Source of the DNA: Tepidibacillus decaturensis
GTDB taxonomy: Bacteria; Bacillota; Bacilli; Tepidibacillales; Tepidibacillaceae
Length of the DNA: 37,761 bases
Assembly: GCF_001561915.1 (NCBI RefSeq)
Contig: NZ_LSKU01000001.1
Span: forward strand, 1,308,116-1,345,876
Reading direction: 5' to 3'
The notes under the pieces were generated by a model. That model ran no database searches, was not told the origin of the DNA, and was given only the letters and a program-made list of their open reading frames with translations. The translations under genes were made by a program, and so were the position numbers. The number at the start of each line of letters is the position of its first letter. Positions within the stretch are counted from its first letter, which is position 1. Positions 8,911-17,514 of this stretch are shown piece after piece.

Positions 8911-9982
8911 GGGATAAGCCTTGCAAATATTTTAGGGCTTCTTTTACATTAGATACGGGTACGATTGTAAGGGGATTTCCTAAGGAGCGATTTGACTCTT
9001 CAGCTTCTTTTTGGTTTATATCATCAGTAGCAATATCTTTTGGTACAAAGAAGATCTCTGCCCCCTTTTCATAAGCGGCCTTTACTTTTAAGCGAGCTCC
9101 CCCAATCTGCCCTACGGTTCCATCTGGCTGAATCGTACCTGTTCCAGCAATTTGATAACCCTTTGTGAGATCTTCCGAAGTCAATTGATTGATGATTTCT
9201 AAAGTAAACATTAAACCAGCTGAAGGTCCGCCAATATCTTCTGTGTTAAATACAACTTTTTTGGATGGGATCACTTCTCTTTCTTGAGCAGGATAAATTC
9301 CAAAACCAACTCTCCTCTCACTTTGAGATTTTGTTTCCAGATCTAAAGAGGTTTGTTGAGAAAGTTTAGCTAATTGTATTGACTTTAAGTAAGTTTTTCC
9401 TTCCCTTATAAAACGTACATCTATGTTTTCACCAGCCTTTTTCTTTTCAAGTATATGTAATAACTCCTTTACTTCTTTTATTGATTGGTGATCAACTTCG
9501 ATAATTAAATCTCCTACTTTAAATATGTTTTCTGCTGGCATCCCCTTAACCACTTCCATCACGAGAATTCCTTTATTTTTTACGATTATTGGTTGGTTAA
9601 TGGCTTGGAAAGCTGCAATCATTGCATCTTCTTGAGATATTTTCATCACTTGCAATTGCCTCTTCGAATAATCCTCAGGATTTTCATTTTCACCTAAAAC
9701 TGCCTTTTTAGGAAGCGTCTCCATATAAGGGTCTAGATATGTATAAAGGTAATATGCCAAATTTCCTGTTCCTAGTGCAACGGTCGTTAACAAGAAATTT
9801 CCTTTTTCTTTGTATCCCCCTTGTACTTCAATCATAGGACTTAATTCCATTGCAGAACCAGGACTTGTAATAAAATAAGGTACTGGTATGTAAAATGTGA
9901 GGTAAACAAAAATAATGATAACCATTACCACCCATTGAATCCGTTTTATTTTACGCGATTGAACATTATTATTTTTTCCCAT
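8891..9982 (-). CDS. ylbL: Membrane-anchored PDZ/Lon-type serine protease (YlbL family)
   Basis: Likely extracytoplasmic protease related to B. subtilis YlbL and streptococcal SepM. One N-terminal membrane segment (about residues 15-35) anchors it. A PDZ domain follows (about 120-205, with the GMPAENIFKVGDLIIEVD stretch). The C-terminal Lon-protease domain has the catalytic Ser in GGPSAGLMFTLE and a Lys in ARLKVKAAYEKGAEIFFVP, completing the Ser-Lys dyad. Length 363 is typical. Its start overlaps the end of ylbK by 14 bp. The substrate is not evident; in relatives, roles in peptide-signal processing or envelope stress are known. Confidence 0.9.
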   Translation of the reverse strand: MGKNNNVQSRKIKRIQWVVMVIIIFVYLTFYIPVPYFITSPGSAMELSPMIEVQGGYKEKGNFLLTTVALGTGNLAYYLYTYLDPYMETLPKKAVLGENENPEDYSKRQLQVMKISQEDAMIAAFQAINQPIIVKNKGILVMEVVKGMPAENIFKVGDLIIEVDHQSIKEVKELLHILEKKKAGENIDVRFIREGKTYLKSIQLAKLSQQTSLDLETKSQSERRVGFGIYPAQEREVIPSKKVVFNTEDIGGPSAGLMFTLEIINQLTSEDLTKGYQIAGTGTIQPDGTVGQIGGARLKVKAAYEKGAEIFFVPKDIATDDINQKEAEESNRSLGNPLTIVPVSNVKEALKYLQGLSPKENKK

Positions 9983-10760
9983 GATGATTCTCCCATTGTA
10001 TTAGTGATTCCTTAATTTCTTCAATCACTTCGTTAGCTTTTCGATAACCTTCATCAATAATCTCCTTCACATTTGTAAAGGATGTCGTACTAATCTCCCC
10101 TACATTAGGGCGAATGACGTAATCGGCACTTATGATTTGTTGGTGATAGATTTGCCTTTCCATAATATCGATCGTCTGAGTTATTACATCAAAAATCGAT
10201 TTTACTTTCATTTTAGCGTCAACCATCCCAACATCTACAGCGATCACAAATTCTGCCCCCATTTCTCGTACCGAATGGATAGGGACACGTTCAACAACCC
10301 CTCCATCTACAAGAAGCTGATCATTTACTCTCTCCGGAACAAAAATTCCTGGAATCGAAATACTAGCACGAACAGCTTGAGCGATTGGCCCTTTACGAAA
10401 TACTTTCTTTTGGCCGTTTTCAATATCTGTGGCAACAATAGCCAAGGGAATCGGCAAATCTTCTATATTCTTCCCATGAGTAAGGATTCGTATTAATTCT
10501 TTTATCTTATCACCAGTTATCAACCCCAATTTGGGAACGGAAAAGTCTAACCAATATTTACGCTTTAAATGAATCGCTAATTTCTCAATCATGTTAATAT
10601 CATTATGATTTGCAAATAAGGCACCAATTAAGCTTCCCATACTACTACCAGCAATAAAATCAATGGGAATTTGATGTTCTTGCAACACACGCAAAACCCC
10701 AATATGGGCTAATCCTCTTGCCCCTCCTGAGCCAAGGGCAATTCCGATCTTTGGTCTCAT
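9969..10760 (-). CDS. ylbK: Patatin-like phospholipase family protein (YlbK)
   Basis: Putative serine lipid acyl hydrolase. The glycine-rich oxyanion element GSGGARGLAHIGVL is at residues 10-23, the nucleophile in GSSMGSLIGA near residue 41, and the second catalytic residue in the DGG motif (VDGGVVERVP). It therefore has the complete Ser-Asp dyad of the patatin family. 263 residues, no signal peptide, so probably cytoplasmic or membrane-associated. It is overlapped by ylbL downstream and divergent from ylbJ. Natural substrate unknown. Confidence 0.9.
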   Translation of the reverse strand: MRPKIGIALGSGGARGLAHIGVLRVLQEHQIPIDFIAGSSMGSLIGALFANHNDINMIEKLAIHLKRKYWLDFSVPKLGLITGDKIKELIRILTHGKNIEDLPIPLAIVATDIENGQKKVFRKGPIAQAVRASISIPGIFVPERVNDQLLVDGGVVERVPIHSVREMGAEFVIAVDVGMVDAKMKVKSIFDVITQTIDIMERQIYHQQIISADYVIRPNVGEISTTSFTNVKEIIDEGYRKANEVIEEIKESLIQWENHHGKK

Positions 10761-10902
10761 CTGTATATCACCTCTTTTTCAATCATATGCCTTTCATGTA
10801 AAGATAGTCCAGTATTCCTTCCAATAACAAAGTATGAAAGGTTGGTCTAAACGGGACAGACCTTACGTACATATGTAAAAGGAAGGTGAATGGAGGGATG
10901 CT

Positions 10903-12153
10903 ATGAACACATCTAAAATTGGAAGTTCTCATTTAAAAACTTTAGTTTCTGGCATAGCAGCAATTTTTTTGGCCATTGCCATGGTGATGTTTCCCGATAC
11001 AGCCTTTGATGCTTCTTTACAAGGCTTAAGAATTTGGTGGGATATTATTTTCCCGGCATTATTACCTTTTTTTATTACATCGGAAGTTTTATTAGGATTT
11101 GGGGTCGTTCATTTTATGGGTGTTTTATTAGAACCTTTAATGAGACCATTATTTAATGTGCCAGGCGTAGGTGCCTTTGTTTTAGCCATGGGCTTTGCAT
11201 CAGGATATCCTATGGGAGCAAAACTCACAACTCGGTTAAGAGAGCAAAACATGATTACAAGAATAGAGGGAGAAAGGCTTGTGTCATTTACAAGTACCTC
11301 TGATCCACTTTTTCTCTTCGGTGCCGTTGCAATCGGCTTTTTTCATGATGTAGAATTAGGGGTTCTTATTGCACTTATTCACTACTCTTCAAGTATTCTT
11401 TTAGGTTTTATTATGCGTTTTCATGAAAGAAGCAATAAAGAGCGTATTATCATTCCAGACCGTTTACATAACCAAAGAAATATATTGGTTAAAGCTTTTA
11501 AGGCCATGCATCGGTCTAGATTAAATGATGGCCGAAAGTTAGGAAAATTACTCGGAGATGCTGTTACCTCATCCATACAAACCTTGTTAATGATCGGCGG
11601 ATTTATTATGGTATTTTCCGTTATTTTATCGATTTTGACACAAATTCAATTTACAGAAATCCTTACGAAGGGCATCACTCTGTTTTTACTCCCATTAGGC
11701 ATTGCACCTGAAATGTCCCAATCGATAATTTACGGTTTCTTTGAAGTCACATTAGGTGCAAAAACAGTGAGTGAAGCTTCTACAAGTATTCCAATGGTCG
11801 AAAAATTAGCGATTGTAAGCGGTATTGCTGCATGGAGTGGCATTTCTGTCCATGCTCAGATTGCTGCTATTCTGCAAAGGACAGATATTCGCTATACACC
11901 TTTTTTAATTGCAAGAATTCTTCACACACTTATCGCCTTTATGATTTCTTTTATCGTTTGGAAACCATTTCATCTTGAGCAAGCTGCAAATAGTTTGCCG
12001 ACATTTATATACCAATATTCTACAAGTCAGACCTCCATTGTTTCTCTTTGGAATACCTTTACCTACCAAAGCACATTACTATTATGGTTTCTTTTTATTT
12101 TGCTTCTGTTATCTTTCTTTTCTTATTCAATCAAACGCAAACACGGTAAATAG
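10903..12153 (+). CDS. ylbJ: Sporulation integral membrane protein YlbJ
   Basis: Polytopic membrane protein of 416 residues with nucleoside-transporter-like Gate repeats. Hydrophobic segments run through most of the chain, and the conserved MGFASGYPMGAKLTTRLRE segment is seen near residues 92-115. In B. subtilis ylbJ belongs to the mother-cell sigma-E regulon and is needed for heat-resistant spores; its transported substrate is unknown. The ATG at 10903 is preceded by GGAGGGATGCT. It is divergent from ylbK and converges on coaD, with a shared terminator at 12183-12210. I could not find a convincing sigma-E promoter upstream. Confidence 0.9.
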   Translation: MNTSKIGSSHLKTLVSGIAAIFLAIAMVMFPDTAFDASLQGLRIWWDIIFPALLPFFITSEVLLGFGVVHFMGVLLEPLMRPLFNVPGVGAFVLAMGFASGYPMGAKLTTRLREQNMITRIEGERLVSFTSTSDPLFLFGAVAIGFFHDVELGVLIALIHYSSSILLGFIMRFHERSNKERIIIPDRLHNQRNILVKAFKAMHRSRLNDGRKLGKLLGDAVTSSIQTLLMIGGFIMVFSVILSILTQIQFTEILTKGITLFLLPLGIAPEMSQSIIYGFFEVTLGAKTVSEASTSIPMVEKLAIVSGIAAWSGISVHAQIAAILQRTDIRYTPFLIARILHTLIAFMISFIVWKPFHLEQAANSLPTFIYQYSTSQTSIVSLWNTFTYQSTLLLWFLFILLLLSFFSYSIKRKHGK

Positions 12154-12182
12154 TTTCTTTTTGCGATTGATAAAGAAGGAAG

Positions 12183-12210
12183 GCACCTACGTAGTTGATG
12201 CTGTAGGTGC
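12183..12210. terminator. Bidirectional terminator between ylbJ and coaD
   Basis: An 8-bp stem, GCACCTAC/GTAGGTGC, with a 12-base loop lies between the two convergent genes. It is followed by TTTG on the plus strand and by CTTCCTTCTTT on the minus strand, so it can act in both directions, although neither T-run is perfect. Confidence 0.65.
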
Positions 12211-12216
12211 TTTGTA

Positions 12217-12705
<489 letters not shown>

Positions 12706-12731
12706 TTAAACCTCCATTTATTGTATGACGA

Positions 12732-13285
12732 TTAGATTTCATTTTGAAAAATTGTGATTCCTGTATTTCCGTAAATCGCTTTTTTAATAACTCGAAAATG
12801 GTCAATTCGTTCAGCTAACTCTACTTTACTATCGTGTTCAGTAACAATAATACCATTAGAATTGATCAAAGTGTATTCATAAAATGTATGTAATAGTTTT
12901 TCTATCATATTTAATTTGTAAGGAGGGTCAAGAAAAACCATGTCAAAATGCACTTCTCTCTTATACAATACCTTTAAAGCTCTTTCAGCCTCATTGAGAT
13001 AAACTTCTGCTTGGCTAGAAAACCCAGTCGTTTCTAAATTTTGTTTGATCACTTCAATACTTTTACGATTACGATCTATAAAAATGGCGTGTTCCATTCC
13101 ACGGCTTAAAGCTTCGATACCTAGCCCACCTGTACCAGCAAATAAATCTAACACATCCCCCCATTTATATAGGGATAAATCATATTAAAAATGGATTCCT
13201 TTACCTTATCTGTAGTTGGTCTCGTATGGGTTCCTGGGACAGGCTTTAAGAATCTTCCCTTCGCTTGGCCAGCTATGACTCTCAT
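12732..13285 (-). CDS. rsmD: 16S rRNA (guanine-N2-)-methyltransferase RsmD, frameshifted in this sequence
   Basis: Methylates G966 (E. coli numbering) of 16S rRNA using S-adenosylmethionine. The gene is split. The first part starts at ATG 13285 with [20 protein letters not shown] and the family-typical [14 protein letters not shown], then hits a stop after about 45 codons. The rest, from about 13154 to 12732, carries the SAM-binding [18 protein letters not shown] and the catalytic DPPY motif. The two halves join perfectly if the six-G run (C run at 13157-13162 on the plus strand) had seven bases; this restores a normal 184-residue protein. Either a base is missing from the sequence or the gene is truly disrupted. 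It lies next to coaD and is divergent from the csfG-like RNA. Confidence 0.9.
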
Positions 13286-13328
13286 GAAATCACTCTTTCC
13301 TTATACAGTAAAAAAATTATTTTTTCAG

Positions 13329-13357
13329 GTATAATATTCCCATTTTCGGTAATCCTA
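13329..13357 (+). promoter_or_regulatory. Candidate forespore (sigma-F/sigma-G) promoter of csfG-like RNA
   Basis: GTATA at 13329-13333 matches the sigma-F/G -35 pattern. GGTAATCCTA at 13348-13357 fits the sigma-F -10 pattern in most positions, and its last seven bases (AATCCTA) fit the sigma-G cATnnTA pattern. Transcription would start close to 13364, the foot of the first hairpin. Inferred by eye from consensus. Confidence 0.55.
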
Positions 13358-13363
13358 GTATTA

Positions 13364-13508
13364 GCAATACAAATGGTATTGCAGACAACCGCGGAGAAGA
13401 CTTACGTTTCCCCATAAGCTCTTCCTCCGGTTTCTCCTCTCCCATTTCGTTGATGCACCTTGCGTGCATTAACCCCACAGAGGCTTTTTTTCTCTGTGGG
13501 ATTTTTTT
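13364..13508 (+). ncRNA. csfG: Probable CsfG-type sporulation small RNA
   Basis: No convincing protein is encoded here, but the plus strand is highly structured. There is a perfect 7-bp hairpin at 13364-13382 (GCAATAC/GTATTGC). A pyrimidine-rich single-stranded stretch at 13419-13444 contains CTTCCTCCGG and TTTCTCCTCTCCC, both complementary to ribosome-binding sites. A 6-bp hairpin lies at 13453-13469 (ATGCAC/GTGCAT), and a strong intrinsic terminator closes the unit. A forespore-like promoter lies just upstream. In B. subtilis the forespore RNA CsfG is, from memory, encoded next to ylbH (rsmD), the same neighbour as here, and is conserved in spore-forming Bacilli. Position, size of about 145 nt, C/U-rich loops and promoter type all agree. 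I could not align it to the family. Confidence 0.7.
13474..13508 (+). terminator. Terminator of the csfG-like RNA
   Basis: A 9-bp perfect stem, CCCACAGAG/CTCTGTGGG, with a T-rich loop is followed by A and seven T on the plus strand. Because neighbouring genes read the other way, it implies a plus-strand transcript ending here. Confidence 0.85.
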
Positions 13509-13514
13509 AATTGG

Positions 13515-13536
13515 AGAAAGTATAACTTTCTTTTCA
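13515..13536 (+). repeat. Post-terminator motif, copy 3
   Basis: GAAAGTATAACTTTCTTTTC starts 6 bp after the T-run of the csfG terminator. It is the only copy on the plus strand, and it is also the only copy that follows a plus-strand terminator. It continues into an AT-rich stretch containing TATAAT, shared with copy 5. Confidence 0.6.
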
Positions 13537-13559
13537 TTATATTATAATGGATAATGGGT

Positions 13560-13611
13560 CCACGCAAAAGTAATCGGAATACGCTTCGAAGGAGGTCGTC
13601 ACTTTTGTGGG
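13560..13611. repeat. Dispersed 52-bp hairpin repeat, copy A
   Basis: A near-palindromic element with arms CAAAAGT and ACTTTTGTGG and a loop of about 30 bases containing GAAGGAGGTCGTC. Copy B at 25807-25858 is its reverse complement with only a few substitutions. It begins 9 bp after the recG stop codon and may form the 3' end of the recG transcript. Coding potential is not apparent. Confidence 0.75.
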
Positions 13612-13620
13612 TTTTCTTTA

Positions 13621-15687
13621 CTAGCTATCAACTGTCTTTTTCTGAAACAAGCCTAATAATTCAATTTCTTTTTTTAACCTACTCCATTTTTCTTGTTTCC
13701 ATAGGTCTTCATTTTGAATCAATTGTTCTGCATCTTTTCTAGCAACTTCTAATGTACGGTAATCCTCTATCAGATCAGCAAGTTTAAAATTAGGTACTCC
13801 ACTTTGTTTTACACCAAAAAAGTCACCAGGCCCTCGTAATTCCAAATCTCTTCTCGCAATTTCAAAACCATCATTTGTTTCTATCATGACTTTCATCCGT
13901 TCTTTACCTGTTTCTGATTTAGGATCAGCCAACAAAATACAATAGGATTGTTCAGAACCTCTTCCTACTCTTCCTCTTAATTGGTGCAATTGGGCTAATC
14001 CAAATCTCTCTGCATCATAAATGACCATAAGCGTTGCATTAGGAACGTTAACTCCAACTTCTACCACAGTTGTTGAAACCAAGACTTGAATCTGATTCAT
14101 ACTGAATCCTAACATGATTTCATCTTTTTCTTTAGGATGCAATCTCCCATGCATAAGTCCTATTTGATATTGCGGGAAATGTTGAATAAGTGCCGCATGA
14201 ATGTCGATCGCATTTTGAACATCTAACTTATCTGATTCCTCAATTAAGGGGCAAATGACATAAGCTTGTCTACCTTGATTGATTTGTTTTTCCATAAAAT
14301 CTAAGACTCGCGGAAACGTATCCGGTTTTACCCAATAAGTCTCAATTTTCTTCCTACCTGCTGGGTATTCATCGATCGTAGAAACATCCATATCCCCAAA
14401 AGCGGTAATGGCTAATGTTCTAGGTATTGGTGTCGCTGTCATATAAAGAACATCAGGCGTCTTTTCATCCCCTTTTTTCCTTAATAAGGCCCTTTGTTCT
14501 ACTCCAAATCGGTGCTGTTCATCGGTAATCACCAAACCAAGTTTGTGAAATTGAACATCTTCTTGTATCAAAGCATGTGTACCCACTATGACATCGATCA
14601 TCCCCATTTGTAACTGCCCCAGCATTTGGTGCCGTTGTTTTTCTGTCAATTTACCTGTCAATAAGCCAATTTCAACACCAAAAGGGGTAAGAATCTCTTT
14701 TAATGAATCCAAATGTTGTTCAGCCAATATTTCTGTAGGAACCATTAACGCTCCTTGGTAGCCAGTTAAAAAATTTGCATATAAGGTAATGGCAGCCACA
14801 ACTGTTTTCCCAGACCCAACATCCCCCTGAAGTAATCGATTCATTGCATAGGATTGAGACATATCATGTAAAATTTCTTTTAACACCCTTTTTTGCGATT
14901 GAGTAAGCTCAAAAGGAAGGGTTTTGATCAACGGGATGAGTTGCTGCAGATCGATATTTCTTTCTATCCCTTCCCAATTTTCTCGGTTCATTTTTTTAAA
15001 AAGTTGAAGGCTTATTTGATAGAATAAAAGTTCATCATATACAAGTCTTCTTCGAGCAAGTTTTCCATCCTGAGTGTTTTTGGGAAAATGAATCGCTTGA
15101 TATGCCTCGCGTAACGTATACAATTTGTACTGATCGATGATATCCTGTGGAAGATATTCTTCGATTGCTAGGCCAAACTGTTGTAAGCTTTGCATCATGA
15201 TTTTTCGAAATCCCTGTTGATTCATATTTGTTGGTATGGTGTAGAAAGGTAAAAGATTCCCTTTTTTTGTACTAACCGCCCTGTCCAAAAACTCTGATTC
15301 ACTTACTGTGATTTGTAATCGATACTTATCCCACTTACCAGTTAGGAGAATTGGACGTCCTGCTTTCAATTGATTTTTCAAAAAAGCTCTGTTAAACCAA
15401 GTTGCAGTAATGACAAATTGGTCAACAACGACGCGAACAGATACTATATTTTTTTTATTTGGTAGTCGTTTTAATAAAGGGTCACTATAAATCTTCCCTT
15501 CTATCGTGACCTTATCCCCGTGTGAAACTTCTGTGATTTTTTTTACACCATAGTCTTCATAACGATAAGGAAAATATTGGAATAAATCTTTAACCGTACG
15601 TATACCCATACCTAAAAGATCATCTGCTTTTTGCTTTCCTATTCCTTTTACACCAACTACTTCTTGTTGTAATGGATCGATACTCAT
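13621..15687 (-). CDS. recG: ATP-dependent DNA helicase RecG
   Basis: Branch-migrating helicase that regresses stalled replication forks and processes Holliday junctions. The N-terminal helix-hairpin-helix/wedge region includes VGVKGIGKQKADDLLGMGI (residues 11-29). The Walker A motif is GDVGSGKTVVA, the Walker B DEQH box follows, and the C-terminal helicase motifs include QLRGRVGRG. The C-terminal RecG-specific GPGDFFGVKQSG is intact. Length 688 is normal for Bacilli. The start at 15687 overlaps the end of sdaAA by 4 bp, implying coupling. Confidence 0.97.
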   Translation of the reverse strand: MSIDPLQQEVVGVKGIGKQKADDLLGMGIRTVKDLFQYFPYRYEDYGVKKITEVSHGDKVTIEGKIYSDPLLKRLPNKKNIVSVRVVVDQFVITATWFNRAFLKNQLKAGRPILLTGKWDKYRLQITVSESEFLDRAVSTKKGNLLPFYTIPTNMNQQGFRKIMMQSLQQFGLAIEEYLPQDIIDQYKLYTLREAYQAIHFPKNTQDGKLARRRLVYDELLFYQISLQLFKKMNRENWEGIERNIDLQQLIPLIKTLPFELTQSQKRVLKEILHDMSQSYAMNRLLQGDVGSGKTVVAAITLYANFLTGYQGALMVPTEILAEQHLDSLKEILTPFGVEIGLLTGKLTEKQRHQMLGQLQMGMIDVIVGTHALIQEDVQFHKLGLVITDEQHRFGVEQRALLRKKGDEKTPDVLYMTATPIPRTLAITAFGDMDVSTIDEYPAGRKKIETYWVKPDTFPRVLDFMEKQINQGRQAYVICPLIEESDKLDVQNAIDIHAALIQHFPQYQIGLMHGRLHPKEKDEIMLGFSMNQIQVLVSTTVVEVGVNVPNATLMVIYDAERFGLAQLHQLRGRVGRGSEQSYCILLADPKSETGKERMKVMIETNDGFEIARRDLELRGPGDFFGVKQSGVPNFKLADLIEDYRTLEVARKDAEQLIQNEDLWKQEKWSRLKKEIELLGLFQKKTVDS

Positions 15688-16577
15688 TTCTTTTTGTGTA
15701 AAGGTGCTCCAAAAATTTCTACTTCAAATTTTCTTGCGGTTGGTGTAGCTGCTAAACCACCTAAAGCAGTCTCTTTTAAAGGCATCGGCATAGTGCAGCC
15801 AATACGATACATGGTTTCAATCACTTCATCTGGCGGAATCACACTTTGGATTCCTGCCAATGCCATATCAGCTGCAATCATTGCATTTGCAGCTCCCATC
15901 GCATTTCTTTTCACACAAGGAACTTCAACAAGACCCGCTACAGGATCGCAGGTTAAACCTAGCATATTTTTCAATGCAATAGCTAATGCATTGGCTGATT
16001 GGGTTGGTGTACCTCCTGCCATTTCAACCACAGCGGCTGCAGCCATTGCTGTAGCTGAACCGACCTCTGCTTGGCAACCTCCTGCTGCTCCAGAAATAAA
16101 GGCATTGTTTGCAATGACTAATCCGATCGCCCCTGCTGTAAATAATGCATGAACCATTTCTTCTTCTGAAGAATGCAAATTTTTTGCGGAAGCAAAAATC
16201 GTTCCAGGTAAAATCCCTACTGAACCAGCCGTCGGAGTTGCGACAATCGTTCCCATGGAAGCATTTACCTCTGAGGTAGCCACAGATTTACTTACCGCTT
16301 CAAGAATCGTTGAACCTGAGAGATAATGGCCATTTGCCAGATATTGAGCAAGTTTTTTCCCATCTCCACCACTTAAGCCACTTCGCGATTTTATTTCTTC
16401 TGTTAAGCCTTTTGCAATTGCGTCACGCATCACATATAAACTATTTCTCATTTGTTCAACGATATCTTCCTTAGATCGATTGTGTATTTCCATCTCCGTT
16501 TCGATCATGATCTCCGAAATTTTCTTATTTTGTGATTCGGCCAATTCTACAAGTTGAGTAATAGATGTAAATTTCAT
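15684..16577 (-). CDS. sdaAA: L-serine dehydratase, iron-sulfur type, alpha subunit
   Basis: With SdaAB it forms the oxygen-sensitive 4Fe-4S enzyme that deaminates L-serine to pyruvate. Conserved cysteines that can ligate the cluster occur in LTCDPVAGLVEVPCVKRN and IGCTMPMP. Glycine/alanine-rich conserved blocks such as GAAGGCQAEVGSA match the family. 297 residues. ATG at 16577 lies 15 bp downstream of sdaAB, with GGAGG-type sequence before it. It overlaps recG by 4 bp, the same three-gene order as in B. subtilis. Confidence 0.95.
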   Translation of the reverse strand: MKFTSITQLVELAESQNKKISEIMIETEMEIHNRSKEDIVEQMRNSLYVMRDAIAKGLTEEIKSRSGLSGGDGKKLAQYLANGHYLSGSTILEAVSKSVATSEVNASMGTIVATPTAGSVGILPGTIFASAKNLHSSEEEMVHALFTAGAIGLVIANNAFISGAAGGCQAEVGSATAMAAAAVVEMAGGTPTQSANALAIALKNMLGLTCDPVAGLVEVPCVKRNAMGAANAMIAADMALAGIQSVIPPDEVIETMYRIGCTMPMPLKETALGGLAATPTARKFEVEIFGAPLHKKK

Positions 16578-16592
16578 TTGTCGTTTCCTCCA

Positions 16593-17258
16593 CTAGCTGG
16601 TTTTTAGAAGAGCAACACGTTTTACGTGAAGTAAGCCTTCAATTTCTTTCATCACTTCTTGGTTTATAGGCTGATCGGTTTCAATTACCATAAGGGCGGT
16701 TGAACCTTTTTCTTTTCTTGCTACTTCCATATAGCCAATATTGATTTCGAACAGACTTAAAACATTGGAAACAGAAGCAATCACACCAAATCGATCTTCA
16801 TGAATCACAATTAAAGATGGGATATTTCCAGAAACCTTAATTTTAAATCCATTGATTTCAGTAATCTCCGCTTTACCACCACCAATAGAAATACCGGTGA
16901 CTTCCAATGAGTTGTGATCATCTTCAAGGTGTATTTTTGCTGTATTTGGATGATCTGCTTCCTCTTCACTGATTACAAACTGTACGTCTATGCCAAAATC
17001 TTTTGCAATCACAAGAGAGTCTACGATTCGATTATCATAGGTATCAAAGTCTAATAAACCTCCAACAATCGCCACATCCGTACCATGCCCTTTATAAGTA
17101 TTTGCAAAAGACCCATATAAGGTGATAATGGCCTTTTTTGGCATTCTACCAAAAATACTTCTTGCAACTCTTCCTATTCTTGCTGCCCCAGCGGTATGTG
17201 AGCTAGATGGGCCAATCATAACCGGTCCAATAATATCAAAAACAGAATGATATTTCAT
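16593..17258 (-). CDS. sdaAB: L-serine dehydratase, iron-sulfur type, beta subunit
   Basis: Partner of SdaAA. The N-terminal half has the conserved GPVMIGPSSSHTAGAARIG motif. The C-terminal third is an ACT domain (about residues 148-221, starting near LIVIHEDRFGVIASVSNVL), thought to bind serine for regulation. 221 residues. ATG at 17258 is preceded by AGGAGGAGAAA. It heads the sdaAB-sdaAA-recG unit. I found no confident promoter in the 256-bp gap upstream. Confidence 0.95.
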   Translation of the reverse strand: MKYHSVFDIIGPVMIGPSSSHTAGAARIGRVARSIFGRMPKKAIITLYGSFANTYKGHGTDVAIVGGLLDFDTYDNRIVDSLVIAKDFGIDVQFVISEEEADHPNTAKIHLEDDHNSLEVTGISIGGGKAEITEINGFKIKVSGNIPSLIVIHEDRFGVIASVSNVLSLFEINIGYMEVARKEKGSTALMVIETDQPINQEVMKEIEGLLHVKRVALLKTS

Positions 17259-17431
17259 TTTCTCCTCCTGTGCCTAATCAAGTATGTTCTAAGCAAAAAA
17301 TCTTTCTTTCATCCATAAAAAATTTTCTCAAATTCATTAACCTTTAGCAAGAGTAAACTACTTTCACATCAGAGTTAATCATATACCCTCTTTTCTTTAG
17401 TAACAGACATTCAGTTGATTTTTCTAACTGT

Positions 17432-17500
17432 AAAAAAACCCCTTGCCTAAAATAAAATGTCCTTTACAAAGGGTACATTTTAAAATAGGCTTGGGGTTTA
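17432..17500 (-). terminator. Exceptionally long terminator hairpin after degV
   Basis: A nested, nearly continuous stem of about 28 bp. Its outer arms are AACCCC/GGGGTT, then GCCTA/TAGGC, then an A/T-rich middle with ATGT/ACAT, closed by a CCTTT/AAAGG top. On the minus strand it ends in seven T. It starts 15 bp beyond the degV stop. It is much longer than an ordinary terminator. Confidence 0.85.
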
Positions 17501-17514
17501 TCAGCAACACTCAA

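Noticed and set aside
10137-10496. A 119-codon plus-strand frame inside ylbK.
   Set aside because: It is antisense to the catalytic part of a clear patatin-family gene; its composition is that of a shadow frame.
13317-13415. A 32-codon minus-strand frame with a GGAGGA ribosome-binding-like site and a hydrophobic middle, MGKRKSSPRLSAIPF at its start.
   Set aside because: It is exactly antisense to the csfG-like RNA; the apparent ribosome-binding site is the complement of that RNA's CU-rich region. I recognise no family.
17296-17320. A sequence ATCTTTCTTTCATCC resembling the post-terminator motif.
   Set aside because: It lacks the TAACTTTCTT core, has no terminator before it and lies upstream of sdaAB in an A/T-rich leader; likely chance.
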